Shown here piece after piece: positions 47,512-59,448 of a DNA stretch of 64,000 nucleotides; positions within the stretch are counted from its first letter, which is position 1, and every line of letters starts with the position of its first letter. The stretch covers positions 511,071,873 to 511,135,872 of the forward strand of contig NC_081415.1 in NCBI RefSeq assembly GCF_030272615.1, read 5' to 3'. Position numbers and translations under genes: made by a program. The notes under the pieces are model-generated. The model was not told the origin of the DNA and did no database searches. It worked only from the letters and a program-made list of their open reading frames with translations. The stretch is from Cryptomeria japonica (Eukaryota > Streptophyta > Pinopsida > Cupressales > Cupressaceae).

Positions 47512-48440
47512 ATGGGTTCTCTTAAATTTACACTTTTAAATCCACATAACTATGCCTAATGGAAAATTGATGTATGGAGTAAGCTATTGGAAAAATGATT
47601 AACTTAGTATATTAATGGAACTTTAATTGCACCAGATAATCCTAAGGCTGATCGTAATACACAAATAGAATGGATCACTAAAAATATCATGGCTATTGGC
47701 ACATTGAGGAAATACATATCAAAGGATCTCATCTTTCACACTGACAAGTGTAAAATAGTTAACATGAGATGTCTTAGAAAATTGTATGGTCAAATTGATG
47801 AGATTAGAGGGTATCAACTTGATAATGATCTCACCATGTTGGATCCCAAGAACTTTGATACAATCCAAGATTATGTTACCAAAGGAAATGAGCTAAGAGC
47901 ACAACTGAAGGATTGTGGCATAAGAAGGATGTGCAATTGGTATACAACATATTGGGAAAGCTTCCATCAAAGTATGCAACATTTGTTTCTAAATTCCAAA
48001 ATCATCACTTGATAGTGGATAGTTCTTTCACTATGCCTATGTTTGATGCATTCACAGAAATATTGATGTTGGAGCAATCTAAGTTGTTGAGCATGGAGAT
48101 TCTCAAATAGTCAAAGTCACAATCTTTGGTGGCTAATAAATGTAATCAAGAGAATCAAGGAAAGAATTCCAATAAGAAGCAAAAGAAGTTCAAGAATAAG
48201 ACACAACAAGATGGAGCACAATCTCCCTCTCCACAACAAAAGGATTCTACTTTGTCACCTAAGGGAAAATCATGTAAGGAAAGGTTTTGTTCTTATTTCA
48301 AGAAAAGTGGTTATGATGAGCAATGTTGTCACACTAGGGAAATTGATGAGTTGACTAGAATCCTCAAGAAGAACATCATTGATTTACCATCTGATTATAA
48401 GAAGAAGGATCCATCTCCTTCTCCTTTCTCATAATCAAAA
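47512..48440 (+). pseudogene. gag: copia gag remnant
   Basis: An ATG at 47512 (MGSLKFTLLNPHNYA) starts a copia-type gag: WITKNIMAIGTLRKYI, QDYVTKGNELRAQLKDCGI, a frameshift near 47925, then LVYNILGKLPSKYATFVSKF. The zinc knuckle near 48290 reads CSYFKKSGYDEQCC. Its second Cys is Phe and its His is Tyr, so it cannot bind zinc normally. Early stops lie near 47557, 47596 and 47605. Confidence 0.8.
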
Positions 48441-48890
48441 GGTAAGGGAAAAGCTCTTTGTACTACTACAATTTATTATTCAGATATATGACTTCTCAAT
48501 TCAAGGGCTTCTCATCATATGGCATCTTCACAGTCTATGTTCTCTTCATTTGAGCCTTTCACCATGCCACATTTTTCTATGGGAAATCATGCATACATGG
48601 ATATTATTGGGAAATGATATTTTGCCATTGGGGATAACTCCTTCAATGATGTGTTGTGTGTATCCCATTTGATAAGCATCTTCTTCCATCTATCAAATCA
48701 CTCATGGGGAAACAAGGAAAAATGTGGAGTTCACACTTGACTCAGTTATCATTAGAGACTTGGAGACTAGAGATATTATTGCTAGAGAGGTGGTGCAACA
48801 TGCATCTTGGTTGTACTCTTTATCACACTTTGGTTCTTGATGATATAGATGATGCTACAATTGTGCCTTCTTGTGATTCAGTGCAGTAGG
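48441..48890 (+). pseudogene. copia protease and pre-integrase stub
   Basis: After gag the frame gives NSRASHHMASSQSMFSSFEP (the Asp-Ser-Gly triplet has become Asn-Ser-Arg), then MGNHAYMDIIGK and DVLCV. In the next frame follows NVEFTLDSVIIRDLETRDII, then HASWLYSLSHFGS, the typical pre-integrase block. Integrase core and everything after it are absent. Confidence 0.78.
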
Positions 48891-49761
48891 ATATTCCTTG
48901 TCTTCTAGCTTCAATTAATTAGGATGACAACTTGATAGACATTGCAGGTTTGTTTGTGGAGTCCTACATTGCAGATTTGGGAGACATCATTGATGATATT
49001 CATATTCTCTTTGATGAAGATGATCCTTCTTCACTTTTTGCAAGGGAACACTCTGTCCCTCTTGTTCATTTTCTAGATGATCATTCTTTCAAGGTTGACA
49101 TGATTGTAGATTCTTATGTACAACACTTGGAGGAGGTCTCTTTATCCTTAAAGGAGATGTGAGTCTTTTGATCTTGATCTATATTCATCTCCACTAGATC
49201 TTGGAGTGCCTTTTTCTAGAAGTGTGGATCAGTACACCACCTTTTGAGGGGGTAATTTTTAGCATCGACATGGGGACACTTGTGCCATTTTCAGAGACTT
49301 CATTCATCATGAGTTTTTTTTCCTATACAACTTCCCTTCATGATTAAGGAGACTTCATAGATATACGTTTTTTTTGTTTCTTCGCAAAAGGAGAAATGTT
49401 ATTCGATGATCATGGAGCAGTTTCTTCATTCATTTTTGAGATTCTACCAATGGTGTAAATTCTACATTAAGAGTGGGCTACTTAGTCTCTTTTCTTCTCT
49501 CTTATGGGGGGGACTTTTTCCTCACGTGGTTTTGTCCTTCACATACTTCTTTGAGAGTTCTTTAGTATAGTTTTCATGTTTGTTTTGGGGGAGAGTTTTT
49601 TCTCATTGGGTTTTTCTCTCTTTCTCCATTCGTGAGAGATTTCATTGGTTTCTGTACATTTTCATTTGTACATGGGTACCTAGCATGGCTTCATAGTCAA
49701 GACCCATCTTGCATTGTTATCTTAAGTCCATACCCCTAAGTTTCACTTAAGGGGCTAGGGG
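48891..49761 (+). other. 3' interior of gag-protease-only element
   Basis: A 76-codon open stretch at 48932-49162 (DEDDPSSLFAREHSVPLVHF) may be leftover coding sequence of the family but is unrecognised. The remainder is pyrimidine-rich, with TTTTGGGGGAGAG near 49585 and GTACATGGGTACC near 49671, then the polypurine tract. Confidence 0.5.
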
Positions 49762-50076
49762 TGTTGGTGTAATCATTTATTCATATAGGATATAATTACA
49801 CCTTACTTAAGTTTACTTAGGATAATGCATTTCATAGTAGTTTGGATATGAGACACTTCGGGAAGTGTGGACATTGCGATGTTGTATGTAGGAGAGTTTC
49901 CACCTTTTGTGGTCTTACCTTGTTGTTACATTCCACATTCAGAGGGTGATCCACCTCTTATGGAATATTATATTATTTCTCCTACCTACCCCTACCTATT
50001 ATTAACTACCCTTGTTTCTCATTGAGCAACATGTCATGATTGTGTGCTCACATATCCATATGGCCCTGCCTTTACA
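49762..50076 (+). repeat. truncated 3' LTR of gag-protease-only element
   Basis: TGTTGGTGTAATCATTTATT start. It aligns with 45473-45785 and stops at CCTTTACAG. Confidence 0.8.
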
Positions 50077-51450
50077 GTTTTCTCCTATTTTCTCAAGATT
50101 CATCAAATATTGTGATTTTTTTAATAAAATTAACCAGATAAAAAGAAAAAAAAAAGATTCAAACATAAACTTTTCTACACAATTTTGAGAAATTTAAAGT
50201 TTTAAATTTTTGTCCATAGCCTCAAAAAACCATCTGGGTATCTAGCAAATTTGCATGTAACGAGTAAGTTTCATAGAAATCATATCAAAAGGTCATGTTT
50301 CTTGATTATTGACTAGTTAAATTTAGCTTACTTTTCTTTTTTTCATAACTTTTACATACAATGTCAAAATAAGGAAAATGAGATATTGTCAAAAAGTTGA
50401 TTCCAAGAATGATCTAGTAGTGATACGGTTTTTTTAGATCTTGCTTCATTTTCTTTCTATATGAATTTGAAGGTAGATGTTTAGTTCTGCACTTTTGGGT
50501 CATATCTTACACATATAGACTATTTTTCATAAATAACTAAGCATTGGAGAGCTAGTTTTGTGATCTACCTTGATCTACCATCTTTTTTTACATTTTCTAA
50601 CAAGTACTCATACATCTTAGATTTAGTAATTTCCTCATTTTTTGTCATTTATCAGCTCTAAAAGATGAAAAAAGGTTAGTTTTCGTTGTTATGAGGGGTA
50701 GCATATTCAATTTTTATATCTTCACATCATCCTATCCCTTGCCTAATCTAAAAACTAATTACAGTGGTGTAGTTCTCTATTAAGAAACCTACACCTTGAA
50801 ACTATTATAGCTAGAAGTCCAAGGTGACTAGATTGATTTAGTCTCAAGGTTTATGATCCTATTTAGATGAGAACCAACCAAACTTCACCCATCATTTTGA
50901 GATCCTTCACCATAAAGGCCAAATGGATAAAAAGAAGATTTTGATTGGCATGCATGTTTTGCATAGTCTCTTATTTTATCTTCATTCTAATGATACTCCT
51001 TAAGCTATGTGGCTCAAATTTTAGGAAATTTTGGGGGTATTCATGAGTTCCATGCACTTTAAATTGCATGAAAATTGACATATTTGATACCTAATTTATT
51101 CTTCTTCATTGAGGATTGTTTTGAGAAAATTTTGAATCAAACTAATCCCTTTTACAGGTTTGTGGTAAATACAAGATTGACAATGAGTACATCTTTTTAA
51201 TCTTATTTAATCTTTGGGGCTCCTTTAATGTATTTTCTTTCACATTTTATTCTACTATATTTTCTTTAGATACCACATTAATTATGCCTTTGTGTGATGT
51301 GTATAGACACTAGCATGAGTAAAAGACAAGTTGGAACAATTTGATTCACTTTATAGTTTGAAATCATAGGTGTTGGTTTATCAATAATTTGTAAGTACAA
51401 GAATTGAAATTAATATTCAAATAAACCATTTTAACTCCCATGTATAAGAT
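50077..51450. other. AT-rich interior of a related element, non-coding
   Basis: No gene is seen. Bases 50231-50400 are similar to 27930-28090, including ACCATCTGGGTATCTAGC versus CACTATGGTATCTGCC and the following CATAACTTTTACATACAATG. It probably represents the leader of the copia fragment that follows. Confidence 0.45.
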
Positions 51451-52330
51451 TCATCATATTCTTCATATTCTCCAAGGACATCATCATGTAAGAAGAACAA
51501 GTCTAATTGTGTATATTTCACTAAATCATGAAATGATAAGCATCATTGTTATGTAAAGTAGATATATGACTTAAAATATCTTATCCATAAAAATAATATT
51601 CAATCACCTTCATGTAGTACATCTTATTCTGCCACTTCAATACCAACATATTTTTGTTTAGCTTATATGGTGTATGGTGAAGATAACATGAAAGGAGATA
51701 CTCCATTTGCATTGACATATCTTTAGTCCAGTAGGTAGATTTATTAATCAAGAGCCTCTTATAATGTGGCATCATCCATAGATATGTACTCTCCTTTAAA
51801 GAATCATACTTTTCCACACATTTTGATGGGTAATAACACTTATGTGAGTGTTACTCAAACAATTTATATTATTGATGATGCCACTTTCATTGATGTCTTT
51901 TGTGTCCCTTCATTATTTTCCAACATTCTTTCCTTCTACTAGAATAATCATAGCAGGATAGGCAAGATAGTTGAGTTCTTCTGTGATTCAATTGCATAAG
52001 AGATATACATATTAGAGAGCTTATTGTAGTTATAATGTTGATCATGCATCTCAATTACATGATTTCTCCCATTTTTGTCGCACAGAACATATAGTTCCAT
52101 TGACTACTCCTAACTTTCATGCATCTATAGTTCAAATGTTTTTGAGTTTTGGTCGCTTGAACCTATAAGTGCTTCCATAATCCACCTTGGTTCCTAATAT
52201 TTGTGTTGAGGATTGTCCTCTAGAATTTCTTTTTTCTTTAGAGATCTATTTAATTTAGCATGATCTTTTTTCCCTTCCTATTTTAGCATTATTGGATGAG
52301 TAATTTCTGAATATTACATGATTATTTATT
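51451..52330 (+). pseudogene. copia gag-protease-pre-integrase fragment
   Basis: A decayed zinc knuckle, CVYFTKSWNDKHHC-like with a stop inside, leads into VKxIYDLKYLIHKNNI. The pattern is the same as in the 47.5-kb gag. The protease tail reads MGNNTYVSVTQTIYIIDDAT and DVFCVPSLFSNILSFY. After stops and a frameshift comes NVDHASQLHDFSHFCRTEH, the pre-integrase block. Reverse transcriptase is not found. It is a relative of the 45.5-kb element, more decayed. Confidence 0.65.
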
Positions 52331-52429
52331 ATATCACCCCAGATATTCTATTTTTATTTAATAGAAACCTCAACATTCATATCATTTGATCTTCCTTAGT
52401 ACCTCTTGAGGTTGTTTATTAGTATCTTC

Positions 52430-53230
52430 ATAGTTTTTGGTTAAGATAAAATGAGTTTTACAAGGACCCGAAACACAAATCCAAGTACAAATAAAGAAAA
52501 ATAACAACGAGAAAATCCAGAACCAACATCCAAACAACAACAAAAAAAAGGGGAAAAACCCCACATAGCCCAACTAAAAACCAACAATAAAGCCTCGAGC
52601 AAACCAACATAAAACTAAACAAAATATTCTAAGAGCTCAAATTTTTACTCAATAAATTTCTTATTCATGTCTTTCAGCTCCTCCATGATTATCCTCATGG
52701 TACTTTTCTCTTGATTCCTGCTCCTAGTCCTAGTAGACAAGCTTTTAGAAACCCACACCTCTTACCCCTGTGAATTAGTATCTAGGGTTTTCCTTTTAGA
52801 TTTAGTAGCAATTATCGAAATACTATTGATTGGTTGAGCTTTATCAATTGTAATTTTCTCATTTATGTTTTTAAGGCCTTCAACACTGTTATTCATTCTC
52901 AACCAAATTCCTAAGACTTCCCTTAAAGTCTTGCAATTCTTTCTCCAAACTAGCAATTTTGGATTCGTAACCTATTTTCACAACATTAACATCTTCAGTC
53001 AGATTCAAGGTAATTTTAATTAGCTTATCATTTTTATTAGGTATTGGGATCTTAGTGAAGGTATTAATAATATCATTTATTCCCTGTTTGATGATGAGGA
53101 TTTCACTAATCACCCAACAAAATCACTTCTCTTGATTAGAAGTGGAGTTAGCTAGAAGTAGGTCAATATCTGGACCATATCACTTTTACTATTATCATGC
53201 TCCAACTAGGCAAAGTTGAGGGGGATATCC
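52430..53230 (-). pseudogene. coiled-coil ORF family, copy B (C-terminal part)
   Basis: Minus-strand reading gives IPLNFA next to the copia insertion at 53230, then EILIIKQGINDIINTFTKIP, KIASLEKELQDFKGSLRNL, NINEKITIDKAQPINSI and MEELKDMNKKF. Each matches copy A in order (DIPLNVD, LLKQGIKDIIRTF, LEKTMQELKGKLRG, QVNGKIIIQKAQPLRS, MEELKDINKN). The T-rich 3' tail with GGTCCTTGTAAAACTCATTT ends near 52440. Stops and frameshifts are present. The N-terminal part lies beyond the copia element at 60972 onward. Confidence 0.7.
53226..53230. repeat. TSD tatcc of 53.2-kb copia element (left copy)
   Basis: tatcc flanks both ends (second copy 60967-60971). Removing the element joins the two halves of copy B in frame around IPLN. 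Confidence 0.9.
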
Positions 53231-54764
53231 TATTGGAAATATTGCATTATAATAGACAATGAAAGATTGTTGGCATTTCTTAAGGATATTGAGAAGGTTG
53301 TTGATGATTATGGATATAACTGATTAAAGATGTTTTAATATCTTGATATTATTATTTTGTCATTGATGTCAAGAAATTGATTTTCTAATTTAGTATGATG
53401 TTGCCATATCTTGAGAAGTATGATATGAAGATTATAAAGATGTCAGGAAAAGACACAGGAAATAATATGATGAATAAGGTATTCAATGGGCAACTACTAC
53501 TGAGTCAGACAATGATGAGATCATGATGTTTTTAGATTAATTTAACGTCATACATATGTTGTAAATTTTAAAGGTTAATACTATACTATGTTATCAAGCA
53601 AAGAACCTAGTCGGTAAACCCTAAGGAACCTAGTTGGTAAACCCTAAGGTTATCACTATCAGTTAATGAAGGAAGAATGTCTACCGAGTAGAGTTTAGTA
53701 TTCATCGAGTTGTTACCGAGTTGTAACTGAGCTATAACAGAATGCATTAAATATTTACATGTAGTATTTAATGAAGGAAGTTGATGAGTTGGAGTGGATC
53801 AAATGATTGGTAAGCCATGGAAGAAGTTTGTTAATGAATCTAAGGCAATGAAAAGTTGGCATGAAGATCTACAGCTCAGATTGAACTGCAATACCCTAGC
53901 ACAAGTTCCAAGACTATTAGGCAAGTTCCAAGGTGGGGTAAAATATTTTTAGATCGAAAGATGCATTGAACCTAGACAAGATTGAAGATCTGATGGCTAT
54001 GATTGATCATGGGAAATGTGATCAAGGAGATTAAGCGGTTACCTAATTGTTTATAAATAGGAAAGTATTGATAAACAATTTATGTGGGCAAGTGTATGCA
54101 TAGGGATGCTACATAGTGATTACTGAGCACAAAAGCTTGAAGACCTGTTAGAATAATAGAGTATAGAAGCCCAAAAGATAGACAAGATTAGTTCTATGTC
54201 TAGATTGTATTGAACAAATAGGAATCTGCTTTAGCATATTAGATGTGAAGTTGCAGATAGATTTTTGTTACTATTATTTTGTGAAAGTACAGAAAATCTC
54301 TTAACCGAGTGGACTTAACAGTCTTATATGTAAACCCTCTAACAAGGTGACATTCTGATTGAGTGTTTGAAATCCTTTAACAAGGTCACTTCTAACAAAG
54401 TGAAGATCCTAACAGATCTGAGGGAAATCCCTTAACCGAGTCACATCTAGCAATGTGTTTGTAATCTTTAACATGACTTTCTTTTAACCGAGCATACTCT
54501 AGAAGAGTATATTTCTTAGTGGGTCCAAAATCCCACAGTGGTTTTTCCCTATTTGGGTTTCCACATTAAATCTGGTGTTATGAGGTTTATATTGTTCATA
54601 TGCATTTGAGTTTGCATGTTTAAGAGTTTTGGTTATATTACTGATATATGTTACTGAGGTTGAATCTGATGTTTTTATGGATGATTAAGTTTGTATGATT
54701 CACCCCCCCCCTCTTATCTTGTTGGCTATTGGATCTGTACTTATATTAAGTATTAGAACTATCA
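53231..54764 (+). repeat. 5' LTR of 53.2-kb copia element
   Basis: 1,534 bp. TATA-like TTATAAATAG at 54051-54060; CCCACAGTGGTTTTTCCC at 54532-54549; C-run near 54704. It contains a 21-bp direct repeat, AAGAACCTAGTCGGTAAACC-type, near 53600-53645 that occurs once in the right LTR. Confidence 0.92.
54051..54060 (+). promoter_or_regulatory. TATA box of 53.2-kb copia 5' LTR
   Basis: TTATAAATAG, identical at 60246-60255 in the 3' LTR, about 820 bp into the LTR. Confidence 0.6.
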
Positions 54765-54828
54765 ATTGCTATCAAAGCTTTGGACTCCAAAAGGAAAGTT
54801 TAAAGGCACTTGAGTTAAAGATCCAAAG

Positions 54829-57800
54829 ATGTATAAGAGGGAAGCACTGAAGCTAAATAAGTCAAGTTTCTCTACATGGCAGAAAAGGATGAATCTACAT
54901 CTATCAAGAGTTAGAGAATATGTTGTATACTATCTGGAGAATGATTTTGTTACACCAAGCACCTATCCATTAATTATGGAAGAGATAAAGGCTAAGCAAG
55001 AACATATTCAAGCAATGATTGAAATAACATCTGCATTGACCGATTCAGAGTTTAATGATCTAGAAGGCTGCAATGATGCAAAGGCAATGTGGGATAAGCT
55101 CATATCAGTATATGGAGGAGATGAACATGTTCAACGAGCAAAAGTAGACAGTCTAAGAGGACAACTTGAATCCATGAGGATGAATGAAGGTGATAACATA
55201 ACTCAATACAATACAAGACTAAAGGAGATTGTCAATCAAATCAAAGGAGCAGGTGGAACTATTGAAGAAAAGGATATAACAAGTAAGTTGTTGAGAACCC
55301 TTCTACTAGCTTATGCAATCCAAGTTTCTGCAATCAATGAATTGAGGTCTGTACCTAATATGCCAGTTTCTTTGGATGCTACTATTGGTAAGCTACATGC
55401 ATTTGAGTTAAGTAATTTTTATAACAGTGGATCTTGAGTAAATAAAGTTGAATCTGCATTTAGTTCTTTTCATCTTGATGAATCTAATGATTACAATGAA
55501 AGAAAGTATAAGTACTCTGAATAAGATCATAGTGGAGCAAGTGAAAGATTTCAGAAGAACATGGAAGAAGTACACAAACAATATGAGGAAATCAGAAAGT
55601 AAGAAGTGTTTGAAGCACTATTAGCCAAAAGGTTACCAAGAGGCAAAGGTAAGTATAAAGGAAAACTATCTTTGAAATGTTTCAATAGTGATAAGATAGG
55701 ACATATGGCTTCTAACTATCCTAACAAATATTTTACTGAAAAGAGAGATTACCAAGATGACAGACAGAAAGATAATCATTACAGAGGACACCGAGACTTC
55801 ATAAGAAGAGATAGAAAGGCATGCTTAATAGCTGACGAGGAATCTAATGATGATAAATACGATGAGACTAATACAGAGGAAGTAGTTTATGTGGCTATCA
55901 AGGATGGATCAGATGAAGAAAGGTATGAAGAAAAAGCCCTAATATCTCACATAAACACTAATGATTCTTGGATTATAGATAGTGGATGCTCACATCATAT
56001 GATAGGAGATAAACACAAGTTTGTTATGTTAGAAGATTATGATGGGGGCTATGTTAGATTTGGTAATGATGCATCATGTCCAGTAAGAGGTACAGGATCT
56101 ATAACACTTCTTGATAATGCAAGATGCAATGATGTTTATTGGGTTGAAGGTTTGAAATACAATTTGTTGAGTGTAGTGCAACTAAACAACATAAGTTATT
56201 GAATAGAATTTCAGAAAGGAATTGTCAAAGTTCATGACAAGAATGAAAAGTTAGCTGCTACCGGGACACAAAAAAAAGGTAATACAGTTCACCTTGACTC
56301 AACTCAGAATAAGTTTTTGCATGCAAAGATTGATGATACTTGGTTATGGCATAAAAGGTTTTGTCATGTAAATTTTGATAATCTGATCAAAATAAGTAAG
56401 AAGCACAGAGTAAGAGGTCTACCAAGTCTTGAAAAACCTAAGAATGTTATGTGCTGAGGATGCCAGATGGGTAAGATGAAAAGATCAATCTTTATAAGTA
56501 AGTCTTACACTTCTAAGGAAATTTTAGATCTAGTGCACACTGATCTTTGTTGTCCTATGAAAGTTCAAAGTTATTATGGTGATAAGTATTTCATATTATT
56601 TGTGGATGACTATTCAAGGATGATGTCAATAATATTTTTAAAAGAAAAATCAGAAGCTTTTCAAATGTTTAAATGGTACAAGGCAATAGTTGAAAATGAA
56701 ATAGGAAGACAACTGAAATGTCTTAGATCAGATAGAGGAGGAGAGTTCACATCTGATGAATTCAACTTATTCAGCAATGATCATGGTATTAAAAGATAAG
56801 TCTCTGCACCGAGAACTCCACAGTAGAATGGAATAGCTGAGAGAAGAAATAGATCTATTGTGGATTGTGCTAGAACACTGATGATTAAAAAGAAGGTGCC
56901 ACAAACATTTTGGAGACAAGTAATAAGCACAGCTGTTTACACCTTGAACCGAGTTCAATTGAAGAAAGGTACTATGAAGACACCATATGAAATCTAGTAT
57001 GATAAGAAACCTAATGTTAGTTATTTTAAAATCTTTGGAAGTAGATGCTATGTTCATAAAGATGATAGAAATGGCAAGATTGATCAGAAAAGTGAAGAAG
57101 GAACATTTCTAGGTTATTCTTCCAAAAGCAAAGCATTTAAATGTCTGATCAAATCATCTAACAAAATAGTAGAAAGTGAAAATGTGAAAATTGATGAATT
57201 TGCAGAAAGAAATGATGAAGGAAATTCCAAGGAACTAGACGACTATGATGAATTTGTCTATGTTCAATCGAGAAGTCCTACCGAGAAAACTGTTGAAGAA
57301 AATGAAGAGAATATCCAGTTACCGAGTGATGAAGAAGATCATATAGAGCCTACCGAGCTTGTATTATCCAAGTATGTCAGAAGACATCATGCACCAAGTC
57401 AGATTATAGGAGATAAGGATGATCCAGTGATGACAAGGAACAAACTGAGACAAAACACATGTTTGATATTTGAATTTGAACCGAGAATAGTGAAAGAGGT
57501 ATTTAACAGTGAAAATTGGATAAATGCTATGACAGAAGAGATTGATCAAATCAAGAAAAATGACACATGGACACTAATCCCAAGACCGAAGAAAAAAAAT
57601 GTAATTGGTACAAAGTGGATTTTCAGAAACAAGCTAAATGAAAAACGAGAAGTCATTCGAAACAAAGCAATACTAGTTTGCAAAGGTTATGCTCAAGAAG
57701 AAGGAATTGATTATGGTGAAACTTTTGCACCTGTTGCTAGACTTGAAGGAGTAAGAACATTGTTGGCCTATGTTGCTTTCAAGAACTTCAAGGTATATCA

Positions 57801-59013
57801 AATGGATGTCAAATCTGCATTTCTGAATGGAATATTAGAAGAAGAAGTTTTCATTAAACAACCTGAAGGATTTGTTGAAGACAATAAAAAAGATCAGGTA
57901 TATAAATTGAACAAAGCTTTATATGGTTTGAAACAAGCACCAAGAGCATGGTATGAAAGATTGCACTCTTATTTGATTAAGATTGGTTTTATAAGGACAA
58001 GTGAGAACAATAACATGCACATGAAAAATGATGAAAATGGAATACTAATCTCAGCCATATTTGTTGATGATATTATATTTTGTGGAAATGACTCTTTATG
58101 CAAGAACTTTGGAAATGAAATGAGCAAAGAATTTGAGATGTCATTAATCAGTGAGATAAAGTATTTTATAGGTTTACAGATACTGCAAATGAAAAATGAG
58201 TTTTTCATTACTCAATCCAAGTACATAAAGGAAATCTTGAAGAAATCTGGAATGGAAGATTCAAAACCAATAAGTACTCCTATGACTACCAACTGTAAAT
58301 TATCAAAGAATGATGAATTTGCATCTGTTGATGAGACACTCTACTGATCCATGATTGGAAAACTACAATATGTTGTTCACAGTGGACCAGACATAGCACA
58401 TGCAGTAGGCATAGTTGCAAGATTCTCTACAGATCCTAAGGAAACACACATGACCAAAATCAAAAGAATTTTTAGATACTTGAAAGGCATAGAGGATTAT
58501 GGCTTAGTATATCAGAAAGGAAATGATTTTGATTTAAAAGTTTATACTGATGATGATTGGGTAGGCAACATTGATGATAGAAAAAGCACAAGTGGAGGAG
58601 CTTTCTTTTTAGGAGAAAGACTAGTGAGTTGGCTTAGCAAGAAACAAGGATGTGTTTCACAGTCAACTGCAGAAGCTGAATATGTTGCTACAGCATTAAA
58701 TTGTACCAACATTGCATGGATCAAACAACTATTGGAAGGTATAAATGAGAAAGTTACCGAGCCAGTAACTATATTCTGTGACAATACTAGTGCCATTAAT
58801 ATTTCAAAGAATCCTGTTATTCACTCTAAGACAAAGCACATATCTATCAAATATCATTATCTTAGAGAAGAAGCTCAAGAGAAGAAAGTGGTGTTGGAAA
58901 ATGTTAGCACAAAGGAGAAAATAGCATATATCTTCACCAAGCCACTACCAAAGGAAACTTTTGAATATCTTAGAAGTAAGTTAGGGGTCCTACCCCTATC
59001 TTCTACTCACTGA
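54829..59013 (+). pseudogene. gag-pol: copia Gag-Pol polyprotein with nonsense breaks
   Basis: An ATG at 54829 (MYKREALKLNKSSFSTW) opens 1,394 codons in one frame with no frameshift and nine stops (near 55435, 55522, 55600, 56200, 56455, 56797, 56824, 56995, 58345). Gag: NITQYNTRLKEIVNQIKGAG; the knuckle near 55678 has two ligand Cys replaced (Ser, Tyr). Protease: IIDSGCSHHMIGDKHKF with the catalytic Asp intact. Integrase: LFVDDYSRMM, LRSDRGGEF, GIAERRNR. Reverse transcriptase: [48 protein letters not shown]. RNase H: YTDDDWVGN, STAEAEYVA, FCDNTSAINISK, HISIKYHY, ending FTKPLPKETFEYL. Reverse transcriptase to most of integrase is otherwise well preserved. Confidence 0.93.
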
Positions 59014-59448
59014 CTGAGTTAGGTGAAAGCATCAATCCGATGACTCTATTGAATATCTTTCGGGAGTTGATGCTGAGTTATACACTTTAGGATGTTTTCT
59101 AAAAGTGTACAAGAAATATTATAGGAAAAAGGAATTGAAGACAAATGCTCTAACCGAGACTCAGTTGATACACAACAGCAGGAAAATCACTTCTTACAGA
59201 GATAAATTATGTTTTAAGTTCTTTTTGCAATTGTTGTCAAAGGGGGAGAAAACCAAAATAGGGGAGAAGACCTATTAGGGGAGAAGACTAAGAGAAAACT
59301 GAGTAGACTACAGATTGGGAAGAAGACTGAAGAAATGAGGAGAAGTCTAATGCATGGGGGAGAGCATTTCAGCATTTCAGAATCACAACAATCTGAATCT
59401 ATTAAGGTCAAATCAATTGGTTTTGCCATCAATGCCAAAGGGGGAGAT
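59014..59448 (+). other. untranslated region with repeated polypurine tracts
   Basis: Purine tracts AAAGGGGGAGAAAA near 59237, ATAGGGGAGAAGAC near 59259, TTAGGGGAGAAGAC near 59276, ATGGGGGAGAGC near 59355, and AAAGGGGGAGAT at 59437-59448 against the LTR. The layout is Sirevirus-like. Confidence 0.75.

Larger units (their letters stand above)
45473..50076 (+). mobile_element. copia-type element with gag-protease only, 3' LTR truncated
   Basis: The 5' LTR is 45473-45941 and the 3' LTR begins at 49762 and breaks off at about 50076. A tRNA-Met-type site (TGGTATGAAAGCC) follows the 5' LTR, and CACTTAAGGGGCTAGGGG precedes the 3' LTR. The interior has a leader of about 1.5 kb, then gag, protease and a pre-integrase stub. 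It jumps to the 3' untranslated part without integrase core, reverse transcriptase or RNase H. The LTRs belong to the family of the 2.5-kb element at 37.8 kb (shared TTCACTTAAG-flanked start, TCACATATCCATAT and GAGCAACATGTCATG segments). No TSD is testable because the 3' end is lost. Confidence 0.82.
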
